A DNA stretch of 64,000 nucleotides from Ovis canadensis (Eukaryota > Chordata > Mammalia > Artiodactyla > Bovidae): positions 12,254,501 through 12,318,500 of the forward strand of contig NC_091255.1 of assembly GCF_042477335.2 (NCBI RefSeq), written 5' to 3'. Both the position numbers and the translations under genes were made by a program. The notes under the pieces are model-generated. The model did no database searches. It saw only the letters and a program-made list of their open reading frames with translations, and was not told the origin of the DNA. Each line of letters starts with the position of its first letter. Position 1 is the first letter of the stretch. This document shows, in pieces, positions 11,945 through 25,018 of this stretch.

Positions 11945-13486
11945 CGAATCTCCAACTTAAAAAAAATTTTTTTAATGTGGTAACAAATGAGATACCTAAG
12001 GAAACTATTTAAGAGAGAAGAGAACTGAGGGGAAAAAGCCCTGAAATAGCTAAAAAGAACTTTATGGGTATGCTTGACAGCAAAATAAACTTTAGTCTCT
12101 GATTTGTGCACCTCCCCACAGACCTAGCCATCTGCAAAGCTATTGGTTTAGTTGTAAAAATAGAGCTAACTGATAGAAGCTCTAGATTTCCTAATTGTGA
12201 GAGAGGCCTAGCTTTTTCAAAGGTAAAGATTAAAAAAAAAAAAACTATTAAGCACTCTAAAGCAGTAATATTTCCAAAAATAATAATTTAAAAGAGATTA
12301 AAACATTTCACTAAAGCCCTTTACACTAAAAAAAAATTATTTAAACATAACTTTATATATTGATAATTTCGCAAATAAAACTAATAATCATAAAATCATA
12401 ACCAGGTAAAGCCCTCTCTCCCATCCTTTCATTGACATTCACTATCTCCCTGAAGGGAGATAATTACCCAACTTATCCAATACCACTGCCCTGCAACTTC
12501 TTTTCAAAACATTTCCACTTAAAAAAAAATCAGTTTATAATAACTTATTTCCATATGTTACTAGGTCCCAGGGAGAGTTGTAAGGACACTTCATGCTACT
12601 ATGGAACTTTCCATGCAATTACCCCCTGAAGCAGGGCCCCAAAGGCAATGTGGCACTTGGGGGAAAAGAAAGTTCAACACAAAGTGTCACCTTAATCCTC
12701 TTGGCCTTTCTGGCAGTTGATGTAAATTTTTGTTGTTTTTTGTGGAAAAAAATTGGAATCTTGCCAGAAAATACTGCTTCTGAGCATTTTAGCTGCCTTC
12801 CCATTTCCCATTCCACAAGCCCCCCCTCGGCCCACCCACAACTCCTGAAGGAAATACATACTCTGTAGGGTAAGAAGCGGGTATAAGATGAATTATCTCT
12901 TTCCACCAAACACCACTCCTTTCCAAATTATGGATAATGAGGCCAGAAGTGTAATTACTGAAGGAGTTTGGAAAGTTAATCACTGAAATAATCTAAAAAA
13001 TAGTGGTGACTGTAATGAGTACAACTCACTTTATAGCTGTCAGAATCACTTAGAATGTGATAAACATCTTACATTTGTAAACCCAGATGCTGCACCAAAG
13101 GAAGTTTCATATTAGCAAATTACCACGAGAACCCATTCCAGTCAACTCATTTTGATTTTGTAATGAGAAATCTCATTAAAAAGGAACTTTAAGTTGTGAT
13201 TGTTAAGTTGTGAAGCAGGGGAAGGACAGAAGAAAGATGCCAAGTCTGAGGAAATCTGTCTGGGATCCTCTCCTTGAAGCCTGTAGTTTACAAGCAGCTC
13301 TACCTTCCTTGTTCCCACTGTTCACTGGAAGGTTGTGAAGTTTAAGGTAACATTCACTGGATCTCAAACTCAAAGCAGTTAGCTTTGAGATTGCAGGTCG
13401 ACTGCAGGAGAAAATTGATATTTTTGAACTTTAGGCACAAATGTCCGTGGAATACACACCCCACTCCCAATTCTTATTGCTATAGT
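11945..13486. other. Intergenic DNA upstream of KIF2B, no gene recognised
   Basis: Overlapping open frames at 12593-12868 (+), 12619-12909 (-) and 12789-12983 (-) sit in a slightly richer GC patch. None resembles a known domain, and frames on both strands of the same DNA argue against coding. Confidence 0.45.
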
Positions 13487-13501
13487 CTCAGTGACAGAGG
13501 G

Positions 13502-13716
13502 CTTCCCTGGTGGCTCAGAGGTTAAAGCGTCTGCCTGGAATGCGGGAGACCAGGGTTCTATCCCTGGGTCGGGAAAATCCCCTGGAGAAAGAAATGGCAA
13601 CCCACTCCAGTACTCTTGCCTGGAGAATCCCATGGAGGGAGGAGCCTGGTAGGCTACAGTCCATGGGGTCGCGCAAAGAGTCGGACACGACTACGACTGA
13701 GCGACTTCACTTTCTT
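13502..13716 (+). mobile_element. Bov-tA SINE with perfect target-site duplication, upstream of KIF2B
   Basis: Near-complete Bov-tA: head, ctatccctgggtcggg, ggcaacccactccagtac, tail agtcggacacgac. The 15-bp repeat tcagtgacagagggc flanks it at 13488-13502 and 13717-13731, showing a clean and fairly recent retrotransposition. Its 3' end is about 325 bp from the KIF2B start codon. Confidence 0.93.
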
Positions 13717-13731
13717 TCAGTGACAGAGGGC

Positions 13732-16088
<2,357 letters not shown>

Positions 16089-16254
16089 TGAATACAGTGC
16101 TGCAGTTTCTAAGTTTCTTATAAAGGAAAATTGTCTAAATGATCTGGATAGAAAGATCCTCCTGGAAGGTTTAAAACCTCTTTAAATATGGCTGTGAGAA
16201 ATGTCCTCTTTTTTTTTCTTCTGTATTTCTGTAATTTATTATTATTCTGTAGGA
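16089..16254 (+). other. KIF2B proximal 3' flank / likely 3' UTR
   Basis: AT-rich sequence after the TGA. I see no canonical AATAAA here. A weak variant TATAAA lies at 16119-16124. The nearest AATAAA downstream is at 17399, beyond two transposable elements. The true cleavage site is undetermined. Confidence 0.4.
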
Positions 16255-16558
16255 CAGTGATTTGTGACCTGGAACCATTTTACTCCCTAGAGACAATTGG
16301 CAATGTCTGGAAGCATTTTTATTTGTCAGAATTGGGTATGAGAAGAGTGGTGGTACTATAACATCACTAGAATACTAGAATGTAGAATGATACTAGTAGG
16401 CGGCCAGAGATGCTGTTAAACATCCTACGATATACAGAATAGCCTTCAAATAATTATCCTGTTGAAATTATTATCAAATAATATATATAAAGTCAAATAT
16501 ATAACAAATCAAATATAACATAATTATCCTATTGAAAATATCAGTAGTACTGGGATTG
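16255..16558 (+). repeat. MER20-like hAT-Charlie DNA transposon
   Basis: Shows gtgatttgtgacctggaacc, gacaattggcaatgtctgg, gccagagatgctgttaaacatcctac and, at the end, attatcctattgaaaatatcagtagtactgggattgagaa. The segment around aataattatcct is present twice (about 16449 and 16520), so the 3' part carries an internal duplication or AT-rich insertion. Family name from memory. Confidence 0.75.
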
Positions 16559-16840
16559 AGAAGGAGAAGGCAATAGCAACCCATTCCAGTACTCTTACCT
16601 GGAAAATCCCATGGATGGAGGAGCCTGGTGGGCTGCAGTCCATGGGGTCACGAAGAGTTGGACACAGCTGAGCAACTTCACTTTCACTTTTCACTTTCAT
16701 GCATTGGAGAAGGAAATGGCAACCCACTCCAGTGTTCTTGCCTGGAGAATCTCAGGGACAAGGGGGCCTGGTGGGCTGCCGTCTATGGGGTCGCACAGAG
16801 TTGGACACGACTGAAGCGACTTAGCAGCAGCAACAGCAGC
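16559..16840 (+). mobile_element. BOV-A2 SINE
   Basis: Sense dimer: gagaaggcaatagcaaccc monomer, linker tcacttttcactttcatgcattgg, second monomer, and a terminal (CAG)n tract. It sits at the 3' end of the MER20-like element. The open frames through it are not genes. Confidence 0.93.
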
Positions 16841-17659
16841 AATAATGCATATGCACGAGTCTTTTTCTGCTACACTGGTGTGTAGATTCATATGGTTTCT
16901 AAACTCTAGATATACTAGGGAGATGGAAGTGGAGAAGGGAGAGATTTTCTTTGAGGCTTTGTATGAGAGCCTAGAATTGAGACGATTTTATTTTTAATCT
17001 TTGAGTGAAATCACAAAGTGCTTCCTGAGAGTGATAAAATGAAGTGTTGTATTGCAAAAGCATTGCATTACTAACTATAGTGTCTTAATGTTTTGTTTTC
17101 TTTTTTTTTTTCTTCTCACTCTCCTTATCAAATTTTGTGCTTACGTGATTCCTATAAAAAGCTTGTCCCATCAAGTTAAGATGTTAAGGTATTGAATAAG
17201 AAAAATAGAAAAGTTCTGTCCTGAAGTGGGGCATTTCCCATTAAGACTGCATAGGGAATGTAGTAAGGATGTGGTAAATATCAATGCCCTAGTTTAATTG
17301 TATAAGGAGAATATTTTCCTGATTCAAGGATCACAAAGTCCATTCTTTCGCAAAAAAGAAAGAAGAAGCAGCTAATTTTATATGCAAATATAAATGTAAT
17401 AAATAATCTAATGCACACTTACCTTCAGCAAACACTTATGGAATGCTATAATAAAGATCTTTCGTCTCCAAGTCCAGCAGTTCCAAACTCTTTTTCAAAG
17501 AAAAAAGAAGTGGAATTATTTGCAAAGAAATTGAATGGTGGAGTAGGGAAACCAGAGACACAAAAAATTAGTGCCCAAATTCCTTTACTACTTTTGGCAG
17601 ATGTGCCTAATTGCAGAGGCCTTGGCGTTACAAAGGAAAATGAACACTTCTGCCAGAGA
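16841..17659. other. Intergenic DNA, nothing recognised apart from a distal AATAAA
   Basis: AT-rich, with a poly(T) run near 17102-17112 and an AATAAA at 17399-17404. The open frames 17411-17806 (+) and 17446-17697 (-) overlap each other and run into a SINE, so I do not regard them as genes. Confidence 0.45.
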
Positions 17660-17815
17660 GTGGGCTTCCCAAATGGCCCAGCAGGTAAGGAATCCACCTA
17701 CAGTGGAGAAGGCAAGAGATGTGGGTTCAGTCCCTGGGTGGGGAAGATCCCCCAGAGAAGGAAATGGCAACCCACTCCAGTATTCTTTCCTGGAAAGTCC
17801 CAGTGACAGACTAGT
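17660..17815 (+). mobile_element. Bov-tA SINE
   Basis: Head with gggttcagtccctgggt, then aatggcaacccactccagtattc. The tail is degenerate and truncated after tggaaagtccc. Confidence 0.85.
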
Positions 17816-17931
17816 AGAATGGTAATGTCCTAGCAAAAGCCATCAGGTTTCATCCTGGTATCATCAGGATCATTGGAAACATAGTCCTTGGTAGTTAATC
17901 AATATGGCCATTAGATATTTTTTCCCTTTGC

Positions 17932-18440
17932 TGAAACAGGAGGGGAGGGGGCAGGGCACAACTTTTGAAAGAATGATGTACTCCAAGAACACAATATAAA
18001 CAGATTAGAATCAAACAGGCTGAAGACAAGTCAACTTCCACTGGACCTTGATCCTTAATCAATGAGATAAATGGCATACCCAGAGATACTGTGACAGTTC
18101 CAAGGAACCATCCACAGACCAAAAAGTGGGTGGTGGCCCAATTCCTATAAATCTCCATCACTGCCCCAAAATAGTTGGAATAATCCTCCCACTCATTAGC
18201 TTATGAAATTATCCAGCCCATTAAAACTAACCACACCGCATTTCAAGGCCACCATACTTGCCCTCTGTGATGGCCCACATTCCATCTGTGGAGTGTGTGT
18301 CTCTCTGAATAAATCCTCTTCTTATCTATCACTTTGTCTCTCACTGAATTCATTCTGCAATGAGACATCAAGAACCTGATTTTCATTACTGTGGGTTTTG
18401 GCTGAGTTTGAGTCTGGCCACGTGGGATAAAGTCTCATTC
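17932..18440 (+). mobile_element. Solo LTR of an endogenous retrovirus (ERV1-type, by resemblance)
   Basis: The region has LTR architecture: a candidate TATA motif (TATAAA, 18146-18151) lies about 160 bp upstream of a polyadenylation signal (AATAAA, 18308-18313). The latter sits in a tctctctgaataaatcc context, followed by pyrimidine-rich U5-like sequence. No internal retroviral genes are visible on either side, so it is a solitary LTR. The class is from memory of similar ruminant LTRs. The ends are approximate and I did not find a clear target duplication. Confidence 0.65.
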
Positions 18441-18639
18441 TGAGGAGAACGGTTTCATAGGTAAAGCCATATATTATTATCATTAAACCAAACAGAACTT
18501 TGGAACTCTATCATCCCTTAGCAAATGCTAGCCTTCCCTTCAAAATGAGATGTTTTTAATCAGTATTTTTGTAGTTAGTGAAAAAGATGGGGGTTAAGAA
18601 TCTTATCCCAGTTAAGAATAGGAGCCTAGAACTGGTTTT

Positions 18640-18790
18640 AAGAGTCTAATCCCAGTTCAATAATACAGATATCTGTGATTTTAGGCAAGTAATTTAGCTA
18701 CATTGAGCTAGTTCTTTCTATATGAACCTGGGTAATTATCTCACCTATTTCAAAAGATTAGAGGGTGACATTATTTTCCTTCTGCTCTCC
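18640..18790 (+). repeat. MIR SINE fragment
   Basis: Order taatcccagttcaat..., ctgtgattttaggcaagtaattt, ctcacctatttcaaaagatta. Diverged but consistent with MIR. Confidence 0.55.
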
Positions 18791-18939
18791 TATTTTTTTA
18801 TGCCAAAGACTCTCATTTCTTATTATTGTTACTGTCTTTATTCTATTATGACACTCACATCTCCCCTTGCTCTCTACCACAGATAAAAGTTAATAGTCTG
18901 CTAGGAGTTTCAACATTCTAATACCAATTATATTATTTT

Positions 18940-19690
18940 TGTGTGTATTTAATTTTTAAAGAAGTATAACACAGTGAAGTGCACAAATCTTAACTATACA
19001 ATTCCACAAATGTTTGCAAAGTGAATATTCCTAAATGACCACCATACTTAACCAGATAGAGAACATAACCAGTGTTCCAGATCTCTTGTTCCTGGATCGT
19101 TTCACTCATTTTCTAAGCAAAGGTAAGGCATATTGGGACCAAAATCATTATAGATGTTTCCCTCTTTAGAGAAAAACTGTACATTTTGAATACGGGTAGG
19201 ATCATATACTAGGTACTCTTGCATCTCTGTTTTATTTTATTTTTTAATCAAAATCATCTGTGACTTGTCATTTTTACATTGTTCTATAGTGTTCCATTGC
19301 ATAAATAGCTCATATTTTATAAAATTTACTCTTGAGCAAACTTAGGTTGTTCTGCTTTAAGCAATTAATAGTGATGTATGAGCATTATTATATGTGTCCT
19401 TTGGTGCACATTTATATGTTAAGAGGCCTAGGAAAGGAATTCTTGGATCCATAATATATGTATAATCAACATAATAAGGTAGTTCAGTTCAGTTCAGCCA
19501 AGGAGTTTTCCAAAGGACTTGTTTTAATTTTAGACAACCACCAGCATTTTGTGTTTGCCTACATTTAGTATTATTAGCTTTAAAACTCTAATTTTACACT
19601 TTCTGATGTGTGTGCAAAAGTATCTCAATTTTTTTTTTCTCCTAATGACTAGTGCTGAACATCTTTACCTATGCTCACTGGTTATTTGTG
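18940..19690 (-). repeat. Old L1 3' region, antisense
   Basis: The text matches antisense 3' ends of ancient L1 elements: agtgcacaaatcttaactatac, gttccattgcataaatagctc, attaatagtgatgtatgagc, ctaatgactagtgctgaac. It is fragmented and diverged. The exact subfamily is not assigned. Confidence 0.55.
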
Positions 19691-19691
19691 C

Positions 19692-19915
19692 AGTGGAATG
19701 TGTGCATGCTCAGTCATGTCTGACTCTTCGAGATTCCATGGACTGTAACCCTTCAGGCCCCTCTGTCCCTGAGATTTTCCAGGCATGATTACTGGAGTGA
19801 GTTGCCATTTCCACATCCAGGGAATGTTCCTGACCAAGTGATCAACCCAGGAACCCACCTCTCCAGTATCTCCTGCATTGTCAGGTGAATTCTTTTACCT
19901 CTGAGCTACCTCCTG
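19692..19915 (-). mobile_element. Bov-tA SINE
   Basis: Reverse complement, full length: gctcagtcatgtctgactcttc, gttgccatttccacatccagg, then the head complement ending ctgagctacctcctgcttcc. It interrupts the old L1. Confidence 0.87.
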
Positions 19916-20002
19916 CTTCCTATCCCTAGACAATGCTAATCTGTATTCCATCTCTATAGATCTCTGATCCTTTATGTCCTGACTTCCTTTGGTTTCTTGT
20001 TG

Positions 20003-20510
20003 TTTTTGTTCAGTAGCTCAGTCATGCTCTACTCTTTGTGACCCCATGGACTGCCGCACACCAGGCTTCCGCATCCTTCAGTATCTCCCAGAGTTTGCTG
20101 AAACTCATGTCCATTGAGTTGATGATGCCATGCAACTCTCTCATCTTCTGTCACCCTCTTCTCCTCCTGCCTTCAATCTCAGCATCAGGGTCTTTTCCAG
20201 TGAGTCAGCTCTCAACATCAGTTCTGGAGCTCCAGGCCAAAGTTCTGGAGCTTCTGTTTCATCATCAGTCCTGCCAATGGCTACTGCCAATGAATAATCA
20301 GGGTGGATTTCCTTTAGGATTGACTAGTTTGATCTCCTTACTATTCAAGGGACTCTCAAGAGTCTTCTCCAGCACCACACTGTTTGAAAGCATCAGTTCT
20401 TCAATGCTCATCCTTCTTTATGGTCCAATTCTCACATGCATACACAACTATTGGGAAAACCATAGCTTTTACTATATGGACCTTTGTCAGCAAAATGATG
20501 CCTCTGTTGT
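20003..20510 (-). mobile_element. BovB LINE 3' end, antisense, 5'-truncated
   Basis: Antisense BovB tail and C-terminal coding end: agtcatgctctactctttgtg, catgtccattgagttgatg, gggactctcaagagtcttctcc, gaaaaccatagcttttac. A short internal duplication repeats the agttctggagct phrase near 20220-20255. The 175-codon plus-strand frame (20038-20565) is an antisense frame, not a gene. Confidence 0.88.
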
Positions 20511-20820
20511 TTTACCCCTTCCTAAACTGTTGTATTTGGTAATTTTAACTTTGTTGTGCCCTTAATAATGTAGCTTGATAATTTGTTTATACATATATAA
20601 ATATATGTAACATTATTTATGCATTTTTTACATGATATTGTAGAAAAAACTACATTTCAATAACATTTCTTACAATAAATTCTAATCAATCTCAACCAAA
20701 CTAAAAAGAGTTTTATTCTATGTTAAGTTTAGCAAGTAAAGAAGGGCAGCATATCAACATAAGTAACTAAGTAGGGAAGTGGTTACAAAGGCTACAGGAT
20801 AATTTTGAATGTATCATTTG

Positions 20821-20823
<3 letters not shown>
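20511..20823. other. AT-rich intergenic DNA
   Basis: No feature recognised between the BovB tail and the AT microsatellite. Confidence 0.45.

Positions 20824-20872
<49 letters not shown>
20824..20872. repeat. (AT)n microsatellite at a BovB 3' junction
   Basis: About 24 uninterrupted AT units directly abutting the 3' end of the antisense BovB fragment that follows. Confidence 0.97.
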
Positions 20873-20875
<3 letters not shown>

Positions 20876-21107
20876 TTCAGTTCAGTTCAGTCGCTCAGTC
20901 GTGTCTGACTCTTTGCGACCCCATGAATTGCAGCACGCCAGGCCTCCCTGTCAATCACCATCTCCCGGAGTTCACTCAGACTCATGTCCATCGAGTCCGT
21001 GATACCATCCATCCATTTCATCCTCTGTCGTCCCCTTCTCCTCCTGCCCCCAATTCCTCCCAGCATCAGAGTCTTTTCCAATGAGTCAACTCTTCGCATG
21101 AGGTGGC
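20873..21107 (-). mobile_element. BovB/ART2A 3' tail, antisense
   Basis: Starts with the (ttcag)n signature and cgctcagtcgtgtctgac and proceeds to gcatgaggtggcca. It is well preserved, suggesting a younger copy. Confidence 0.92.
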
Positions 21108-21120
21108 CATGAATATATAT

Positions 21121-21338
21121 ATGTTTGCTCAGTATCAGTCATGTTCAACTCTTTGTGACCCTGTGAACTGTAGACTGCCAATCTCCTCTGTCCATAGCAT
21201 TCTCCAGACAAGAGTACTGGAGGGGATTGCCTTTTCCTCCTCCAAGGTATCTTCTGGACCCCGAGATTGAACCCTTGTCTCCTGCACCTCCTACATTGGC
21301 AGGCAGATGCTTTACCACTGAGTCATCTAGTGGCTTCG
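21121..21338 (-). mobile_element. Bov-tA SINE
   Basis: Reverse complement, complete: gctcagtatcagtcatgttcaac, ggattgccttttcctcctcc, cgagattgaacccttg, ending in agtcatctagtggcttc. Confidence 0.87.
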
Positions 21339-23094
21339 TATCTTATTTTTGCTTATCTATTACAGATTTGGGAGTTGAGCACAAGTGGCCCAAGTTTTTG
21401 AGAGCAAAACCTGTAGATTTACTTAACTCCTCCACTGGAAAGACTGTGTACACAAATTTTTTTGTGTGCGTATGTGAATGCACATACATATACAGACACA
21501 GTTTTACCTGTATGGTTATATATATATTTCCCATGGAGTCTTATATCTGCAGAGTAAAACTTAAAAATTTTTCTTTTAGTAAAAAAGCGATTGCTAACAA
21601 ATCAGTCTTAGCATAATTTTTTCTGTTGAGTTGCCATTCTTCCTTAACAAGTACACATTCATATTTCCACCAGTGTTAATTTTTTTTTTCTAAGAATATA
21701 CCTGGTACTTGAAATGGTCTCAAACACAAAGCATAACATTTAATATGAATATTAGAAAATAAGATATAAATGAAAAAACTCAGAAAGTAAGTTAATTGGG
21801 GTCTACTAAAAGAGAGTTGCTGACAGTTCACACAGATGACTTGAAGTTAAGAAAGAGGATTGCTAAGTAAATTAATGCTTTAATAATATTTTTCAAAAAA
21901 TGTCAAAGCTTCTAGAGAAAGAATGGCAAATACTTTCAGTTCTTTGGAAATTTACACACAAAAAAGTTGACTTACCAATTACAAGTTATGCTTTACTATT
22001 AGTTAAAGTAGCTTGTCTTCATTCTTGTAGTGGACATACTTATTTTGACTTCCTGCCTGAACTTACACTTAATAAAACTGATTTTAAAATACTGAACTTA
22101 GGGCTTTAAAATTTCAAATTCTCATTTGCACCATTAATGTGATAGTAAGTTTTTTATACTATTATTCTGTTGGTCGTCTCAGTAAGGTTATTCTTAACAA
22201 TGTACATAATGAAATAATATGATAGCCCTGGATAAATATTTACATGCTGGTTAAATGAGAATTATTTTTCCTTTTCAATTTGATTACTGATTTAAAATAT
22301 CATTCTAATAACAGAAATATAGTTTCAAGCATGTGTTGCTTACTAAAATAAGTGTCAAAATTGCTATTCAAAGTGTTGAATATTATCCTCAAAGCAAACC
22401 TGTCATTTATGAATATTTTGTGCAATTCTGTTTATTCTCCAGAAAAGAAACTGTTGATAGAAAATCTTAACATGTATTTTATCTAAAATGTGATTTTTTT
22501 CTATATTTATGGCACTTTCTTTCTAATCTTAAATAAAAATAATCTCAGAAATTATAAAAAACAATGGCTTATAGAAGATATTGAACCAAGTTGATAATTC
22601 AACATAAAATTGGATAGACTCTGGCAGCCTTCTGTACCTGTGTATTTGAGGTCATCCTGAACATGTAAGAGCTAGAATACAGGGCTGCAAAGGGCAACTG
22701 AGGAAATGAATGGGATAATCAGGAGGAGAAAATGGGAGAAGTCATCAAAGTAATAATTACCAAGGGTTTTACCCTGAAATAATAAATTTTAAAACAAAAA
22801 TTAAAACAGAACCAGTTATATAATACAGCATCTGAGGTTTAGGTTTGGCATGAGGTTTGTGAGGACAAGAAAGAGAAGGCTGGTCTGGGCCACGTGAGCA
22901 AAACTAAATTGTGGATCTTATACAACTACTGACCACAGTTCTAAATGCCAAGGTTGGAACCGAATGAGCTAAGTAAAAATGCAAATTTAGAGTCAGACAT
23001 TTTGTCTTTGTTTAAAGCTTTGCCACTTTGCAGCTATGTGACTTCAAACAAGTAATTTGACAGACTGCATTCTTCATTACTTTCAAATCTGCTA

Positions 23095-23140
23095 TAAAAA
23101 CCAAACCAAACCAAACAAACAACAACAACAACAAAAACAG
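23095..23140. repeat. A-rich low-complexity repeat, (AACCAA)n/(CAA)n
   Basis: ccaaaccaaaccaaacaaac followed by about five CAA units. It forms the poly-Val run of a spurious minus-strand frame. Confidence 0.9.
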
Positions 23141-23179
23141 TATTCATACAGAGTGATTTTGGAGAATCAGCATAAAAAA

Positions 23180-23350
23180 TTTCAATAAAATAACATTTTA
23201 TTGGTAATCTTCTATGTACTAGATGATAAAGATAGAAAAATGGGCATATAAGCATCCCTGCTTTTAAGGAACTTATTTAAATGAGAGACAAAGCCTTGCA
23301 CAACTAAGAGATATATATTAAAAATGTGCTATCCTATATAAAAATTGCTA
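23180..23350 (+). repeat. Ancient mammalian repeat, unnamed
   Basis: Fits a widespread old repeat of the type ttggtaatcttctatgtac, gataaagatagaaaa, ccctgcttttaaggaactta. It is too diverged for me to assign a family. Confidence 0.4.
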
Positions 23351-24409
23351 TGAGGATATAGAAGTTGATTAATTTAGCCAAAAGTGTAGAGGAACACTTC
23401 ACAAATTGATCCATCACTAAGTCTTGAATGAGTAAGAAATGGAGCATTTACTGCCACATCAATAAAAAAGGACGACATAACCATCAGTGATTCCAGCCCT
23501 CCAAATGTGAATTTCTGAGCCCAGAAGGAGCCCAGGAAGGAGAATCCAACCTGACGCCCTGACATCTAGCAAGAAACTCCATGGCACACCTGCTAGGTTA
23601 CTAATTCGTCTTAGCCACAGGGCTCCCCCAGGCCCTTTGGCATCCACTGTCACCTCTCTGCCAGTGTTACCTCTACAAGAAAACGCTTGGGTCTTAGCTG
23701 CCACCTACCAGAGACCTGCCCTGAGGCTCCATAGGTTTCAATTCAGCCATCACTTGGTCACATGCATATTTCTCTATACTTAAGGAGTTGTCAGAATCTA
23801 GGAACCCAACCAGCAAGCTGAATATAGGCTACTTTGCTCCTTGGCTCTTTAAATCCTTGTAGAGTTTGACCACTACCCTTTAGGAAATGGCTTAAAGGGA
23901 AGAGAACATAGATTATGCTTGGCTGTCTCTAGTTTCCTCACATTCAATAGGATGTGATGGGATTTTATTTGGGCAGGCAGGCAGAAAAAAACTCTGTTGT
24001 TAGAGAATTTACTTTATGCCATGAATCCCATATATCTGTTGTCTAGAAAAACTAAAACTTATCCTCTTGCACTTCTAAAATCCTTTTATTGCAAGACCAT
24101 AATCTTTATTGTCAGTTACAAAGGTATAACTAATACTCAGCATTAGTATTTTGACCCATTTCTTTTCCCCTCAACTTTTGTGTTAATGACCTCAAAGGTG
24201 AGATCATATAATTTCCTAGCTGCTAGGGTAGGGACCAAGAGCACAATACAATGGATTTGAAGCATAAGGGCCTCGAAGGAGAAGGTATATATGCACCCAT
24301 CTATTACTCAGTATATTCCCACACATGCCCTTTTCCTAACTGATGAACTAAAAGACTAAAGTCCTGGGGGAAGAGACAATAACACTCCCACAGGAGATAA
24401 CAGTGATTC

Positions 24410-24480
24410 CTGTGTGCCCAAAACTTGAAACAGCACCCAGTACACAGTGGAAATGATTATTTGTTGAATAGTGAATTATA
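24410..24480 (+). repeat. MIR or L2 3' end trace
   Basis: Contains cagcacccagtacacagtgg followed by ttatttgttgaatagtgaat, the typical 3' phrase of old mammalian repeats. Confidence 0.4.
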
Positions 24481-24993
24481 CAGAAAGTAGCTTTAATGTT
24501 TCCCACCAAAATAACCATTCAGAAAATCATTCAGAGAGACAAGGGTCAGAGGCAGAAATCTGATGACATAAATATTTAAGTAACAGAACAGTGGAAAATT
24601 GTCAGAGAAAGAAAATAAGAGGAGGTCAGAAAAGTAGTAGAAAAACCGGGGAGGTGGGGGAAGTGGTACAGAAAAAAGTGGAAGAGAGAAATTAAAGGGG
24701 AGAGAGCACTTTGCTATATGGGGTGGGGGGGAAGAAAGCAGTGGTTGAATAGAATAAAGACTTAAGAGCAGGTCTGTGGTTTTTAACAATTTGTGGGTCA
24801 TTAATAATATTTGAGAGATCAGCTTAAGTGAAATAGTTGGTTGAGAAGCCATTTTGTAATGGGTTGAGTCACAGAACAGCCTGGAAAATTAGTGTGAAAG
24901 TGCTTCATAAATCCTAAACCACTTTACAAATGCAATTATCTTGTTAGATTCAGAGACTGGCTGTTGCTCATTCACCAAACTTTGAATTCTTCC

Positions 24994-25018
24994 TTTTTTT
25001 TTTTTTTTTTTTTTTTTT
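24994..25018. repeat. Poly(T) tract, 25 nt
   Basis: Uninterrupted run of 25 T. No recognisable retroelement body lies on either side, so it cannot be assigned as an element tail. Confidence 0.97.

Noticed and set aside
17932..18440. Possible complete endogenous retrovirus
   Set aside because: Only one LTR is seen and neither flank encodes gag, pol or env-like protein.
20038..20565. 175-codon plus-strand open frame
   Set aside because: It is the antisense strand of a BovB 3' end; the same kind of frame recurs in other BovB copies (51149-51703, 52629-53159).
23459..23704. 81-codon minus-strand frame in a GC-richer patch, considered as a small gene
   Set aside because: No domain, no recognisable family, an overlapping frame on the same strand, and no splice or promoter context that I can support.
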